A stretch of 64,000 nucleotides of DNA from Anaeramoeba flamelloides (lineage: Eukaryota; Metamonada; Anaeramoebidae): assembly GCA_027625915.1 (NCBI GenBank), contig JANTQA010000070.1:8065001-8129000 (forward strand), given 5' to 3'. Of this stretch, positions 32,917-45,641 are shown one piece after another (the first letter of the stretch is position 1; each line of letters opens with the position of its first letter). The translations under genes and the position numbers were made by a program. The notes under the pieces were generated by a model. That model made no database searches and was not told where the DNA came from. It saw only the letters and a program-made list of their open reading frames with translations.

Positions 32917-35771
32917 AACACCTTATTTGCGAATTTATAAAATTTATTTTCATTGTTTGTTCCCTTTTTTTTAGAACTCTATTTGGTTTTTCTCAATTGG
33001 TTTTTTATTCAAATGAATAAATTATTTGTCCATATTGGATCTGATGCAAATTACTGTAATTGTTTCCCTACTTTTAATTAATTCAAAACAGATGCGAATT
33101 AGGTGTATAATTTCTCAAACAAATGAGTTAATTGGTTTGTACAACAACCACATTTTGAATATTATTTGCCTGAAAAAACCATTTAAAATATTATTTTTTT
33201 ACCGAAAATACATGATAAAAAATTAAAAAAAAATGTTAATTAACATTTTTGATTTTTATTTTTCTTAAAAGTGTATATTCACTATCAAATCTAAAACCCG
33301 AAAATTTCAATTTCTTGTAAATCTTAACGTCAGCTAATAAAAGCTTTCAAAAAGTTTGGTGTTGTGTTGATTTACCCAAAAATATAAATCTTTATTTTCA
33401 ACACACTTATTTTACCAGAGAAATAAATTTATTTATTTTTTTTTTATTCTTTTTTTTTTTTTTTTTTGAAGTCTAAAAGAATTAAAATAAAAAATATTGA
33501 AAAAACCTTTTTAAAAGAGATATATTGAAGAATATCACAATGATGATCAGCTTACTTTTTCTTCTCTTTTTGTGAACTTATGGTGAATAATATTTTTATG
33601 TAATAGATAATTTCAATTTACTTTCTCTGATTAGAAAATATATGGATTTTATTTATTTGTTTAGTAATAATTACAAATTAATCAAAAGAAAAAAAAAATC
33701 AACAAATTTTGATCTATAAAAGTGGAAAGATATAATGATATCTAGATCTATCTATAATTATAATAAGATATCTGTCCTTAATAAAATTAAGCACTATTTT
33801 TTTCTGATTAATATTTTTCGAAATCTAGCCTTATAACTTAATTTAATTAACCACTGTGATAATTTTTTTTAGAATACAAAGACTCTCAACCATTGAATTT
33901 ATTTATATATATATATGAATTTATAAATTTCAATTTATCTCACTTTAATTTAGGTTTTGATTTTATGTTTTTGAATTTTAAAAATATCAGGTTTTTAAAA
34001 GTTTAGAATGATTTAAAAGTGCATTACAAATCATATTTAATTATTAGTTGTTCTTCAATACCAATATATATATATATATATATATAAGCTATTTTCAATA
34101 ATATAGGGCATTTTTTATTTCAATAACTATTTCTTAATATTAATTCAATTATACAAAATGTACAACAATAATATGTTTTTTTAACATATCATACTTAATT
34201 TCTTGTATTTTGAAGTTTTATTAATGGATTCTAAATATTTTTTTTTGAATTAAAATTATTTTGCAAAATTTTTAATTTTGAAAAAATAATAGAGTTAAAT
34301 TTCTCATTTCATTATTTTTTCAAATTCTTCATTTTTTTCATTTTTACTTTGTTATTTTTATTGTCCAAAATTTAACAAAGTTCAGAAGAGATGTGATAAG
34401 AAATCAACCAAAAATTCTTTTGATTCTAAACAATTGAGTTGACTTCGATGGACTTTGGTGGGAAAAATTGCTCAGAACAGTTGTACATTTCAATTAAAGA
34501 GGTGAGATAAACAAAAAAAAAAAAAAAAAGGTTTTTTTTTTTTTTTTTTTTCATTCAGTTTGCTTTTTTTAAATGTTTTAAAAAAAAAAAAAAAAAAAAA
34601 AAACAAAAAAAAAGTTAATGGGAAAAAAAAAAAGTTAATGATCAAATGAAAAACAAAAAATCTAAAGATCAAATCAAAAATATATTGAAGTATGATTTTA
34701 CACATTATCAAAAAAAAAAATTGAAAAAAAGATCGAACTAAAGATTGTTAAATAGACATTACTAATTTTGGATATTTTTCCAAAAATTAGGGGCAATTTT
34801 TTTTTTTTTATTTTTATTTTTTATTCTTCGAACTTTGATCAATAAACACAAATTTTAATCAAGAGTTTTATTATTATTAATGGCTTCGTTTTTTTTTGTC
34901 TAAAGTTTTGAGTTTAATAACTGAATAAAGAATTTATTCTTATATTGATGGATATTTTTTTGCCCCACATTTTTGGATGGAGCTTATATATTGATTTATT
35001 ATTTTGAGTGAGTTACAATTTTTGAAAAGGTGTTTAGATATTTAAAAAATAAAGGGAAGGAGATAATTGAAAAAATCGGTAATTTTTTATGGGCCTTTAC
35101 TTCAAATGAAAAGAAGATACAGCTAGTTCAACTTTTAGGACATAATCTTTCAACTAAATTTAAGGTACAAAAAAATCTCAAATTAAAGCACATTTTTTCG
35201 GATTCTAATAAAATTATATGTGAAAAAAAAAAAAAAGAAAAAAAAAAAAAACTGTTGGGTTACAACAATTTTAATCATAATATTAGAATGATTCCCACAG
35301 AATCGGCTTTTATTCACATTTTCGACTTGTAAAACCGTATTTTGTATTCTTTTCCAAAACAACAAAAAACTCTTTTTTTTCTGATTCTATGGAATCAAAC
35401 AATCTTTTTTTTTTTTTTGGTACTAAATGACTCTCAAAAAAAAAAAAATAATATTCTATTTCTGAATTAAAAAAATTCTAATAAGAAACAAATAATAAAA
35501 AAACAAGTATTAACAAAAAATTGCTTAAAAATAAAAATCTAATAAGAAAAACCTCACAGGTTTATTTTTGAGAATAATAAAATTTTTTTAAATAATTTTT
35601 TAAAACTGAGGTTTCTATTAAAATTTGAGAATTATGATATTCAATATAAAACAAAATTTAAACGTGGGTTACAGATCAAATTAATCATGAAAATAAAAAC
35701 TAATGATTTGACTTTTATTTATTATTTCAATGTAAAAATAGAATTTTTATTTTGTAATTTTTAAGATTATT
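32917..35771. other. Intergenic stretch, nothing coding recognised
   Basis: Poly(A)/poly(T) runs (34515-34605), an (AT)n tract at 34064-34086, and at about 35163 a block (GGTACAAAAAAATCTCAAATT) that resembles the inside of the TA-flanked MITE at 57.4 and 58.3 kb. An open frame at 35030-35332 has no family resemblance and starts in repeat-like sequence. Confidence 0.5.
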
Positions 35772-36994
35772 AGAGGTTTTGATGATAACATATATTATCA
35801 TGATATTAATAATAAAATCGCGATAATATTAAAAATCGCGATTAGTCCAACTTTATCGTGATATTCAACATTATCGCGAAAAAATGAAAAATTATTTTTT
35901 TGAGATTACCTTAAAAAAATCTCTTGACTTTTACAACACCTTGAGACTTTTACATAACTTTCCCCTTTCATAAATGTTTGAAAGTGTTTGTAAGGGTTGT
36001 GTACTGTCTTCAAGTGTTTGAAAGTTTTGAAAGACAGAAAACTTTAAAAAGTGAATGAGTTTGGTTTGTTCTGGAAAAAAATTTTATTCTTTTCATTTTT
36101 TTTTTCTCACAAAATATCAAATCTCAAACGAATTTTATGATCAAACTAATAACTACCCACCCCAACAATATAATTGAATATAAGATAGATTTGTTTTCTT
36201 ACAATGGGGTTGTTATATTCACAATTTTAAATAGCAAAAAAGAATAAAGAATAATTTTCCTTCTTATTGGTGATCGATCAAACAATAACCTCTAAGCTCT
36301 AATTGTGTTTTCTGTCCAATACAAAGATGCTCAAAGAAGAAAAAGAACAAGAAAACAAATCTATAAAAAATCTTAATAATTGGTGATCATCTTCTGAAAA
36401 GGATGTTGTGAAAGTTAATGAAAAGTTTACCTACCCCTTTTAGCTTTCGGAGAATATTGAAAATCTTTTAACCCAAGAACACATTCTTTAAAGAACGGAC
36501 AAAGGGTTGGTTATTTTAGAAGGTCTTTTATTCAACTCAATTTACAACACCACGATTAACTAAAAAAATATTTATTTCTCTTGAGTTCTTCTTGTTGTTG
36601 ATCTTAAAGGATCGGATAGATTTGTCAACCAAATAAAATGAAAACACAATAAAACTCTTGGATCTGATCCTTGATTGGATCAAGTATCTTTTTTGTTGTT
36701 TTTTCAAAGAATGACTTTTTTTCACCTGAACTGTTTTTTGATCAAAAAAAATTTTTTTTTAAAATATTTCTCAATTAACCCAAAAACCATCAACTATTAT
36801 ATCGCAATTACTTTTTAATTGCGATATTTTGGCATTTATCCTGATTTTATAGAATATCTGAGATTATCGTGATTTTTTATATTATCGCGGTAATATTGAA
36901 TATGGCGATTTTCTGATATTATCGCGATTTCAGGGAAATTATCGCGATTTTTGTAACTTTATCGTGATTTAATCATGTTATCATCAAAACCTCT
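35772..36994. mobile_element. 1.2 kb DNA transposon-like element with TATCGCGAT subterminal repeats
   Basis: Ends are AGAGGTTTTGATGATAACAT and, at the right, ATGTTATCATCAAAACCTCT, a perfect 20 bp terminal inverted repeat. ATTATT flanks both sides (35766-35771, 36995-37000), a plausible 6 bp target duplication though AT-rich. About 110 bp at the left and 200 bp at the right are built from degenerate ATTATCGCGAT units. The middle (35930-36750) has no transposase ORF. The superfamily is not recognised. Confidence 0.82.
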
Positions 36995-37831
36995 ATTATT
37001 TGATAGTTTAGTTTTACTTCAAACCAATATCAATTATTCTTTGATGTGAATTATTCTTTTTATTTCTCATTTTTTCTTCAAATGTAAATTTATTAAAATA
37101 ATTAATATTTTTAAAAAATAATGGACAACTTTAACATCTACACAGTTTAGATTAAATTACAATCAAATTTTGGCCTAACAAAAAAATTATTCACTCCTTA
37201 TTATTTTCGGTAAATTTATTATATTATTCTAAAATCTCTAAGACTTGAAAAGAATGTTGGTAGATTGTGACATTTTATGGTTATTCTTTTAATCGTATAT
37301 TAGTGAAAAAAATACCTGACAGAAAAAAAATACCAAACTAGATTTCTAATTATGAATATTAGGAAAATTATTGTATAATTTCTTTTATTTAAAATCAAAT
37401 CTTTTTTTTTTTGTTAAGAATCAAACTTTTAAGATTATAAGTAACCCACCCATTAGAATTATAATTAATGAAATTAGACTTGTTCAAAACGCTATTTAAT
37501 CAATCAAAAAACAAGAAGAAAAATTATCATTTTCCAAACAAAAATAAACCTCTCACAAACTCAATTGTTTTTTCCATAAAAAAGTTTATCGACTTATAAT
37601 ATCAAATAATTACTCGAGTATTCAAGAGAAACCTTACTTTAATGAACTTTAGGTAATTTTATTACTTGGTTCATAAAAAATTTGGTTATTTATAAAAAGG
37701 ATTTGATTGAAAATATTTGCAATTAGTACTAAAATTTCACTTATATTCACAATTAAATCACTTGTTTGGGATTTTTTTCATATCAAGTATTTTTTTCACT
37801 ACTATAGATCCTCTTTGTGATCCAAAAATAT

Positions 37832-38055
37832 ACTGTTAATTACAAAATAAAAAGATCAAAATTTTCATTCAGCTTTCCAAAAAATCACTTCTCGAGAATT
37901 AAAATAAATCTCCAAAGTTACCAATTCTCGAAGGGAAATTAATAATTTAAGTTGACTTTACAGAATTAATAATTTGAAATGTTATCTGATTTAATAATCT
38001 AATTTTAGAAAAGCTGAATGAAAATTTTGTTCCATTTATTTTGCAACAAATAGTA
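37832..38055. repeat. Short inverted-repeat element, TTTTCATTCAGCTTT family (copy 3)
   Basis: Left arm TTAATTACAAAATAAAAAG then ATCAAAATTTTCATTCAGC; right arm AAAGCTGAATGAAAATTTTG then TTCCATTTATTTTGCAAC. About 224 bp. Confidence 0.72.
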
Positions 38056-38149
38056 GTCCGAATAAAAGGAAAACTTGTAATTTTAATACAGTTTTTATTC
38101 GATTAACACTCTTTAAAGTTAAAAAATCGCCAGTTAAACATAAATGCAA

Positions 38150-38320
38150 TACTGGTATTCGAATTCTAAATGGGAAAAAATTTTCACTTGATTTTCAATT
38201 TCCCTTTTCAAATAGATCCCAAATTACAACACCACACTTCGATGAAAACTCTATTTATAAAAATAAATATAGAAAATTGAGTGAAAATTTTGTTACATTT
38301 AAAATTTAAATACAAGTATT
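38150..38320. repeat. Short inverted-repeat element, TACTGGTATT family (copy 2)
   Basis: Left end TACTGGTATTCGAATTCTAA and then TTTTCACTTGATTTTC; the right end has GAAAATTGAGTGAAAATTTT. Same family as 20585-20752 and 63635-63807. Confidence 0.6.
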
Positions 38321-39632
38321 CTATCAAGTATGAATTAAGATCATCCTGAAAGAAAAACTCCCTCACATAAGTTTTCTTGGGTTGAACCTTTTCTTTTGAG
38401 AATAAGTTTTGAGCAAGTTTTAGTGTTTTGTCATTTTAGGGATTTATAAATTCGAAAATTTTGAAGATAAAAAAATTGTTTTTGTGAGATTTGATTTACA
38501 AGATAGAAAGAAAGATCTAAACCTTTAAAATTATCATATTGGAGAAAAAATCATGATTTGATCTTGGAGAAACTTGAATTAATTAAACAAGACGTGAATT
38601 CTTAAATATTGAGAGTATGTTTTTAAGTTAAAACAATTTGATACAAAATAAAATGCTAAAGGTATTTTTTTTCCGATTTTGAAAAATCGTTTTTTCAATA
38701 AATGTAAAATCGTCAAAAAGAAAAAAACTAATCTTTAACTAAACAAGTTATAGACTTGATAGAAATGTAAATTTACAATCAATTAGGATCCTTTTATAAA
38801 AATACATATAACAAAAAAGATTCTTTTTATTTGGTAAATGATTACAACTAAATATTTTTCATTTGGTTAATATTTTTGTCATTACTGCCAAATTGTGTTT
38901 AAAAATTAGGTTTTGAAAGAAATTAAAAATTAATTCAAGATCTGATGAACTTAAATAAAATTACGGTTAATAAAAAATTAAAGATTGAAGAGGGTTAATG
39001 AATCACGATTGATGGATAAATTTCGAATAATTTAACTTTTTAAGTTTACAAAACAATCAACTTAGAGAAATTTCTAATTTTAAATGTTATTCAATTAATA
39101 ATCTTGTTTAAAAGTATTCCTAACACCTTATAAACCATTGTACTCTATTTTAAAAAAAAACAAAAACGATTTTGAATCTAAAATACATGATCTTTTTTCA
39201 AGTTGTGTTTTAATTCAAATCATTTTCTGCATTCTCAATAATATCCACCTATTACAATTAGCAAAATATTCAATAGAAATTTAGTTAAAACAAGTAATCT
39301 TAATACTTTATTAAATTGTTAGTTAGTCAAGTTTAATTTCTGACAGAATCACAAGACTAATACAAAAAATCATAAAGTTGAGTTGTAAAAATAACTAAAA
39401 AAGAAAAATAATTCGAAAATAAATTCACTTTTTTTTTTTTACTTATTTTTAAAATTAAAAGTAATTTTTTTTTTTTTTAATTATTCTTGATATACAAATA
39501 TTTAATCATGTTATATTTTTTTATCATTTCACTTTTTTTTTTATTTTTTTTATAATTAAAATACTATTTCTAATTGAACATAAAATATTACGACAAATAG
39601 AAATTTATATTTTAAATAATACTCAAATTATT

Positions 39633-41008
39633 ATGGATCAAAAAAAACGAGAATTATTGATTATCACAGCAAAAGTTTGTGAGCAAGCAGAAAGATATGA
39701 AGGTTTGTAATTTTTCTTTCTTATGATCTAATATAACCATTTCCTAAAAAAACATAAAACTTTATTAGAAATGTAAGATTATGTTATAAAAAATCTCTCT
39801 TTTTTTTTTTGTTTATGTGTATACATAAAATTACAAAATGAAAAAGTTTTTAATCCGATCTATTTAATTTTTTGAATTTAAACCCCATATTATTCAAATT
39901 TAAATAAATTTTTGATTTCGATTCTTTTACCAAACTCAATTAAATGAAATATTAAATATATATCATGATTTTTTTCTAAATACTTGAATTTTATTAAAGA
40001 ACATCAGAGTTTATTGTAAAATTGTTTGAAGTGATTTTTTAAAAAATTACCGAAGAATAGTTGAAATTTATAAATAATTTTAAATCCCATTTTTTCTCTT
40101 TTTCTCGATCTCTAACCCTATAATTATAAATTTGTTCTGAAATATAATAGATATGGTTGATGCCGTTAAGGAATTGGCACTTTTGGAATTTGAATTAAAC
40201 ATTGAAGAAAGAAACCTATTGTCTGTGGGTTTTAAGAATCTAGTCAGTTCAAGACGAGCTTCATGGAGAGTCTTGACCTCAATAATTGAAAAAGAAGACT
40301 TTCAAGACAATGAAGACAAAAACGATAATATTAAAAATATACAAACCAAAATTGAAGATGAACTTGAAGAAATATGTTTAAAAATATTGAAAATTATTGA
40401 TGAACACTTGATCAAAAAAGCGTCAACAGATGAAAGCTTGGCTTTTTATTATAAAATGTTTGAATATTTAAAATCTTTTAAATTTATTTTTTTTTATTTG
40501 AAATAACAAAAGTAAAAAGTATGAAATATTCAATTTTCCACTCTAATAATTTTTTTTATATTTAAAAAATCTAATTCTCAATAATAATAGGAAAGGAGAC
40601 TATTATAGATATTTTGCTGAATTTACAAGTGGAGAGAAAAGAGAAAAAGCATCTTCACAAAGTTTGATAGCTTACAAAGCAGCAACTGACATTGCAAACA
40701 AGAAACTTGCCACAACACACCCGATTAGACTTGGCCTTGCATTGAACTTTTCTGTCTTTTATTATGAAATTCTTAATTCACCTGACAAAGCCTGTCATCT
40801 TGCCAAACAAGCCTTTGATGATGCAATTGAAAAAATCGATGATCTTACAGAAAAATCATACAAAGATTCCACTCTTATCATGCAACTTTTAAGAGAAAAT
40901 CTTACTCTCTGGACTTCTGAATTTGAAGATATTGATGAAGATTCTGATGAATATGATATTGAAGATGAAGGGGAGGATGAGGAGGAGGATGAGGCAGAAA
41001 ATAATTAA
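39633..41008 (+). CDS. 14-3-3 phosphoserine-binding adaptor, three exons
   Basis: 14-3-3 dimers bind phosphoserine/threonine motifs on client proteins in the cytosol and nucleus. Exon 1 is 39633-39702 ([20 protein letters not shown]), intron 39703-40150; exon 2 is 40151-40457, intron 40458-40590; exon 3 is 40591-41008. Phases 1 and 2 rejoin exactly to give [14 protein letters not shown] and [15 protein letters not shown], both canonical 14-3-3 segments. About 264 residues. The phosphate-pocket Lys and Arg (in [14 protein letters not shown]), Arg-Tyr (DYYRYF), the Asn of [11 protein letters not shown] and the Asn of LRENLTLW are all kept, so it should be functional. The C-terminal tail is longer and more acidic than in animals ([20 protein letters not shown]). 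Intron donors GTTTGT and GTTTGA show a relaxed +3 position. Confidence 0.95.
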
Positions 41009-43131
41009 TAAAAATAAATAAATTTTAATAATCAATATCAAAAGGTAACTCCGAACCCAAACAACTTTTAATACTTGAAATCAACATTTCTTAATAAATA
41101 ACAATTTTTAAAAAATATTTTACCCTAAAAAAGATTCTAACTGTTTTTTATCTCAAAAATTGGTTATAAAATAATAATGTTCTCTTTCAGCAAGTTTTCA
41201 TACCTTACTATTTTTTTTTTTGAATTATACCTTTTAAACCTCATATTATTTTCTGAGATTTTTTTGTTTTGATTAACTCTTGTATATTTTTTTAAAATAT
41301 TGATATAGGACCCATATAAAAGTGATAATTTATTGTTAATTATCAATTTAATATTGCCTACTTCAAATTTTCGATATTTTTTTTATTCATAAAAAAACAT
41401 CCAAAAAGTTAAAAATCTTTTTTTTTTTCAGTTTGTGAATAATTTTTAATTTGGTCATTTAAATGATATAATATATTTTACACTTTAACTTTTTAATTAT
41501 TTTTGGTCTTCTCTTTTCTATATTGTAAATTTTCTTTGATTAATCCTTTCTCCCAATAATAAAAAAAAAATAAAAAAATTTTTAAAAAGTTTCCCGACTT
41601 TATAAAATTAGATATAGAAAGTTTAATTCCTTTGGATATCAACAATTTTCTAAGGCGTATTATTCTATTTATTTATTATTTATCCATTGAAGGTCAATTC
41701 AATAAAATTAATGATATTTTTGATTTTATTACGTAATTTTTAGGGACAATTTTTTTGATTCTTTATACTTGAATAATTGAAAGTCTATATAAAAAACTAA
41801 AGATTAGCTCGAAATATTATTATCAAATAAAAAACATTTAATTTTATATGTGATAAAAATAAATAAAAAAATTTGTTTTGATTATTTGATCTGAATTGTC
41901 TCGAATTTTAATATTAATATTTCTATGATGTTTAATTGAAATGTATCATTAAAGTAACTTCATTCCTTAATCCTTGATTAAAATTTAACAACTTTATGAT
42001 TATTATGAACTACTTGATAATATAAATTATTTTGAAAGGATTGGGATCAATCACTCAAAATATTATAATTAAAGTATGTTGTAATTGAATCAAAATTACT
42101 TTTGATCCACAGAACTCAAATGTCTCTATAAAGTTTATTTAGTAAATTAGTACTATTTACTTTTCTCATAATGTAAAAATATTTATTGTTTCATAAAAAA
42201 ATCTACATTTATCTATAAATTTGTAGCTTTAAAAATCAATATTCAGATTTTAAAGATGTAAAATAACTTTCATAAATTTGTCTCAAAATTTAGATTAGTG
42301 GTTAAAAAAAACTTTTTTTTTTAAAAAATTTAAATAATGAAATCAGATTATTTTATGAAAAATTATTTTCATCTATTTGAAATGTATTCATTTTCCACAT
42401 TCTGGAAAAAAAGTATAAAATATATTGTATTTGTAAAACCATATATGGAAGAAAATTTTAGTACATCTTTTTTTATATTATTTACTGATTTAGGAAGTAA
42501 TCTAAAACTGAAATTTCACAAACTGGATTAATAGATATTGTGAAAATATGAAAGGAAATTTCACAGGAATGTAAAAATCATAGTAACGAATTATCCAAAA
42601 AAAATAAGTTTACTAATGTTCACAATTGAGTTACAAATATAGAAAATTTAACATTCTTAAACTTTGGTTTTAGTGTACTGCCCTGAACTCTATTTTGATT
42701 TAGATTATCAATCTACTTTTTGGTAATGGTTTTTAATTTTGTAATGAACAAACAAAAGTGGTCATATACTGTTAGAAAGTGAGAAATTATTTAAATTTTT
42801 TTATAAATATTACTTTTTAACAAAACAAAACAAGATTTGTAATTTTCTTTCTGGAAACGTTATAACTCATTTCATTAAGAGTAAACAAAACTAATCGGTT
42901 TTTGGGTGTTTTATATTGATGATTCTTGTGTTAATCCTGAAATTAAAAAAAATAAAAAAATAGTTACTTTTGGGATTATGAATATCATTTATTACTAAAT
43001 ACTAGTTATACTATTAATTTAATTTCAATCTTTTCGATTTTGAAATGAAATTAAAAATAAAATTTTATTATAATTACAATTTTTAATATTGATCATGAGT
43101 AAATTAAGTAATAATTTATTGCACAATAATG

Positions 43132-43162
<31 letters not shown>

Positions 43163-44333
43163 TTTTGAATAATTTGAAACACTAAAGAACTAATATAATT
43201 TAGACCCAATTACAACATACTTTAATTATATCCAAATCAAGTGATAATGATATCCCATTAGACACTAAAATCAATTTAATCCAAATTCAAAAATTATGAA
43301 ACTTTTAAAATAGGTAACAGAATATAAAGATTACACTTAAATTCAATTTCTAAACAATGTTAGTTATAAAATCTTTTTATTATTTTTAATCAATAAATTT
43401 TCTTAAAATTTTTCTTTTCTCCAATTACATAAAGTTTACTATGAACTTATTTTTTTTTTACAATGATAGGTATTTAGTTAAAGATGATTCACTAGTGTAA
43501 ATATATTTATTTTTAAAAAATAAAATTTTTACACCATTCCATATTTAAATTTGACATTTGTTCAATAGAAAAACCCGTTATAATTAGTTGATGGTATCTT
43601 ATCATTTGATTGATCAATAATTTTTGGTTGAAATTTAAACAAATTTACCAAAAAATTTTTGTTCATATTGTTTTCATCATTTTAAAAACATCGATTTTTA
43701 TTTTTTTAGTTATATTTTTATTTTATTTAATTGGATAAAAAAGGTTACATATTTTTAAAATATTATTATAGGATAACTGTGATGTTATTAAAAAACAAGT
43801 TTAGAAAAAAAAAAAGAACAAAAATAGAGTGTTTTTTTGTATTTTTTGATTTTTGTTGTGTCCAAATTTTCTGGAATTAGATTTATTCCTATAAAGAAAA
43901 AATTGTTATTAACTGATAATAATATCATTTAAAAAAGGTTTCACAGAAACAATAAATATGATAACACCTATAAAAATGTGAGACAGTCAAATATTATATA
44001 ATCAATTTTTTTTTCTATTTATTATTTACAAGAAAAAACTAGTATAGAAGATATATTTATATATTTTAATAAAATTATTTTTCTTTATTTTGTCTATTTT
44101 GTAACAAATTGATTATCCATAAGTATTTTTATTAATTGAATCTAAGATTTATATAAATTTGTATTTAAAAAATTTTGAAATCATACTCGATCTCTCTTTT
44201 TTTAAACTAAAAAAAAAAAAAAATTCTTTTAATTTTTTAAATAAAAGATATTCTTTCAGCGCTTATAATAAGTCATTATAGATTTGATATAAGCACTTGA
44301 AACAAATTTAGAGTTTCCAGTCTATATTTAAAT
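41009..44333. other. Intergenic stretch, AT-rich, no gene seen
   Basis: Contains an (AT)n tract at 43137-43162 and a copy of the dispersed repeat at about 43545-43900 (blocks GTTCAATAGAAAAACCCG and TGTGTCCAAATTTTCTGGAA). Short ORFs show no family resemblance. Confidence 0.5.
43545..43900. repeat. Dispersed repeat, copy of the 25.7 kb family
   Basis: Matches 25790-26130 in order: GTTCAATAGAAAAA block, AGTTGATGGTATCTTATC, TTTAAACAAATT, then the GTGTCCAAATTTT block. Ends not defined. Confidence 0.55.
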
Positions 44334-44700
44334 TTTTTTTTTTTTTTTTTTTTTTTATTTATTATTTAAGGGAGGAGTTTTTAATTGCTCTTATTTGCCA
44401 ATTAGGTTTTTTTTAATTGATGCTTTGATTAGAAAACCAATATATTTGCCTAATAAAATAGAAAACCTCAAAAAAACCTAACGAAAAGCTATTAGATTTT
44501 CGAATTAAAATAGAAAACCTCAAAAAAACATAGAAAACCGAACAAATAAAACAAAAAACTTCAAGAAAACCTAGGCACTCTACGGTACTTCCCTAATTCC
44601 TAAATTTTTATTTTGAAATTTTTTTAAAGATTTCCATATACTTTTATATTCAACTAGGGCGAAATTTTGTTGTTTTATACTCCTAATTAAACTTCAAAAA
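44334..44700 (-). mobile_element. Decayed LINE 3' end, interrupted by another repeat
   Basis: On the minus strand, about 44690-44595 reads ALVEYKSIWKSLKKFQNKN, like the C-terminal block of the LINE fragments at 651 and 52828. 44334-44395 contains a poly(T) run and TTATTTAAGGGAGGAG, the complement of the 3' tail of the 651-908 copy (CTCCCTTAAATAATAA plus poly(A)). Between them (about 44396-44590) sits a repeat with GAAAACCTCAAAAAAACCTA units and a CCTAGGCACT end, which also occurs near 50.1 and 58.6 kb. So a second element landed inside the LINE remnant. Confidence 0.6.
44396..44590. repeat. CCTAGGCACT/AAAACCTC repeat family (copy 1)
   Basis: Tandem-like GAAAACCTCAAAAAAACCTA units ending AAGAAAACCTAGGCACT. 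Related sequence in both orientations lies at 50100-50420 and 58580-58985. Confidence 0.55.
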
Positions 44701-45641
44701 ACAAAAACCATTTTTATTCAAGTTGTTTTGATAAAATATAAGAACTACAATTTTTAAAATATTTTTAATTAAACTGCTAAAAAAAGTCTTTATAAAACTA
44801 TTGGTCAATTTTTATTTAAAGCAACACACAAAAACTAATTTGAGATTTTCAACAAACACTTATTTTTTAAAAAGGGAATGTAAACTTTTAGTATTTAAAT
44901 CTTAAATTTGAATGGTATAAAATAATAGAAAAACAAAGATCAAATCACTTTTGAAATTTATTTTAAATTTGGAATTTGTTTTTTAAATTTTATAATTAAT
45001 TTTCAAATTTAGAGATCATTTGAATTTCAAAAAAAAAAAAAAAAAAAAAAATATAAACAATATTCTTTCGTAAATTCGATTAAAAAATTAAGATAAAATA
45101 AATTGATATTTATTTAAATGGTACAACAATTTACAGCTTATTATTGCTTACTTTTGAATTGTAAAAAAAAAATTTATTATTATATTGAAAATTACACACA
45201 ATTTAAGTTTGTATCAGAACTTTCATTATTCTGTAATGCTACTATTATTTTTTCCATTTCAAATAATCATCAGTCAGTATCTTGGATGGGGTTTCAAAAA
45301 TTTATGTATTTTTTTTTTTTTTTAAAAAAAACAACAATACAGAATACAAACATCATTGTGAAGATATTTTTTGATATCAAAAATATCATCTTAAAAATCA
45401 TGGTATCCTGAATTAAAGAAACACCAAATTCACAGAAATCGAAATCTTAAAACTTCAATTCTGTTCCCATACTAACATTTAAAGATCATATCGAAAAAAA
45501 AAAAATAAACAAAGATCAAACTTTTCAATATATAAATAACAAATCAGAATAATCAAAAATACATATAAAAAAAGCAGTTGATGCCAATTTGTAAAAATTA
45601 ACCAAATTCCAACTATACAAATAATTTGAGTATTGCACGTT
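44701..45641. other. Intergenic stretch downstream of the RasGAP-VPS9 gene
   Basis: No supportable gene. An open frame at 45118-45411 is composed mostly of Phe/Ile/Lys and crosses poly(T)/poly(A) runs. Likely contains the 3' untranslated region of the minus-strand gene. Confidence 0.4.

Larger units (their letters stand above)
36995..39632. other. Intergenic stretch with two short inverted-repeat elements
   Basis: Holds 37832-38055 (TTTTCATTCAGCTTT family) and 38150-38320 (TACTGGTATT family). No gene seen. The last bases before 39633 are T-rich, as upstream of other genes here. Confidence 0.5.

Noticed and set aside
35030-35332. 100-codon open frame
   Set aside because: Overlaps a MITE-like block and A-runs, no family resemblance, no splice context.
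45118-45411. 97-codon open frame downstream of the RasGAP-VPS9 gene
   Set aside because: Phe/Lys/Ile-rich low complexity crossing poly(T) and poly(A) runs; no recognisable domain.
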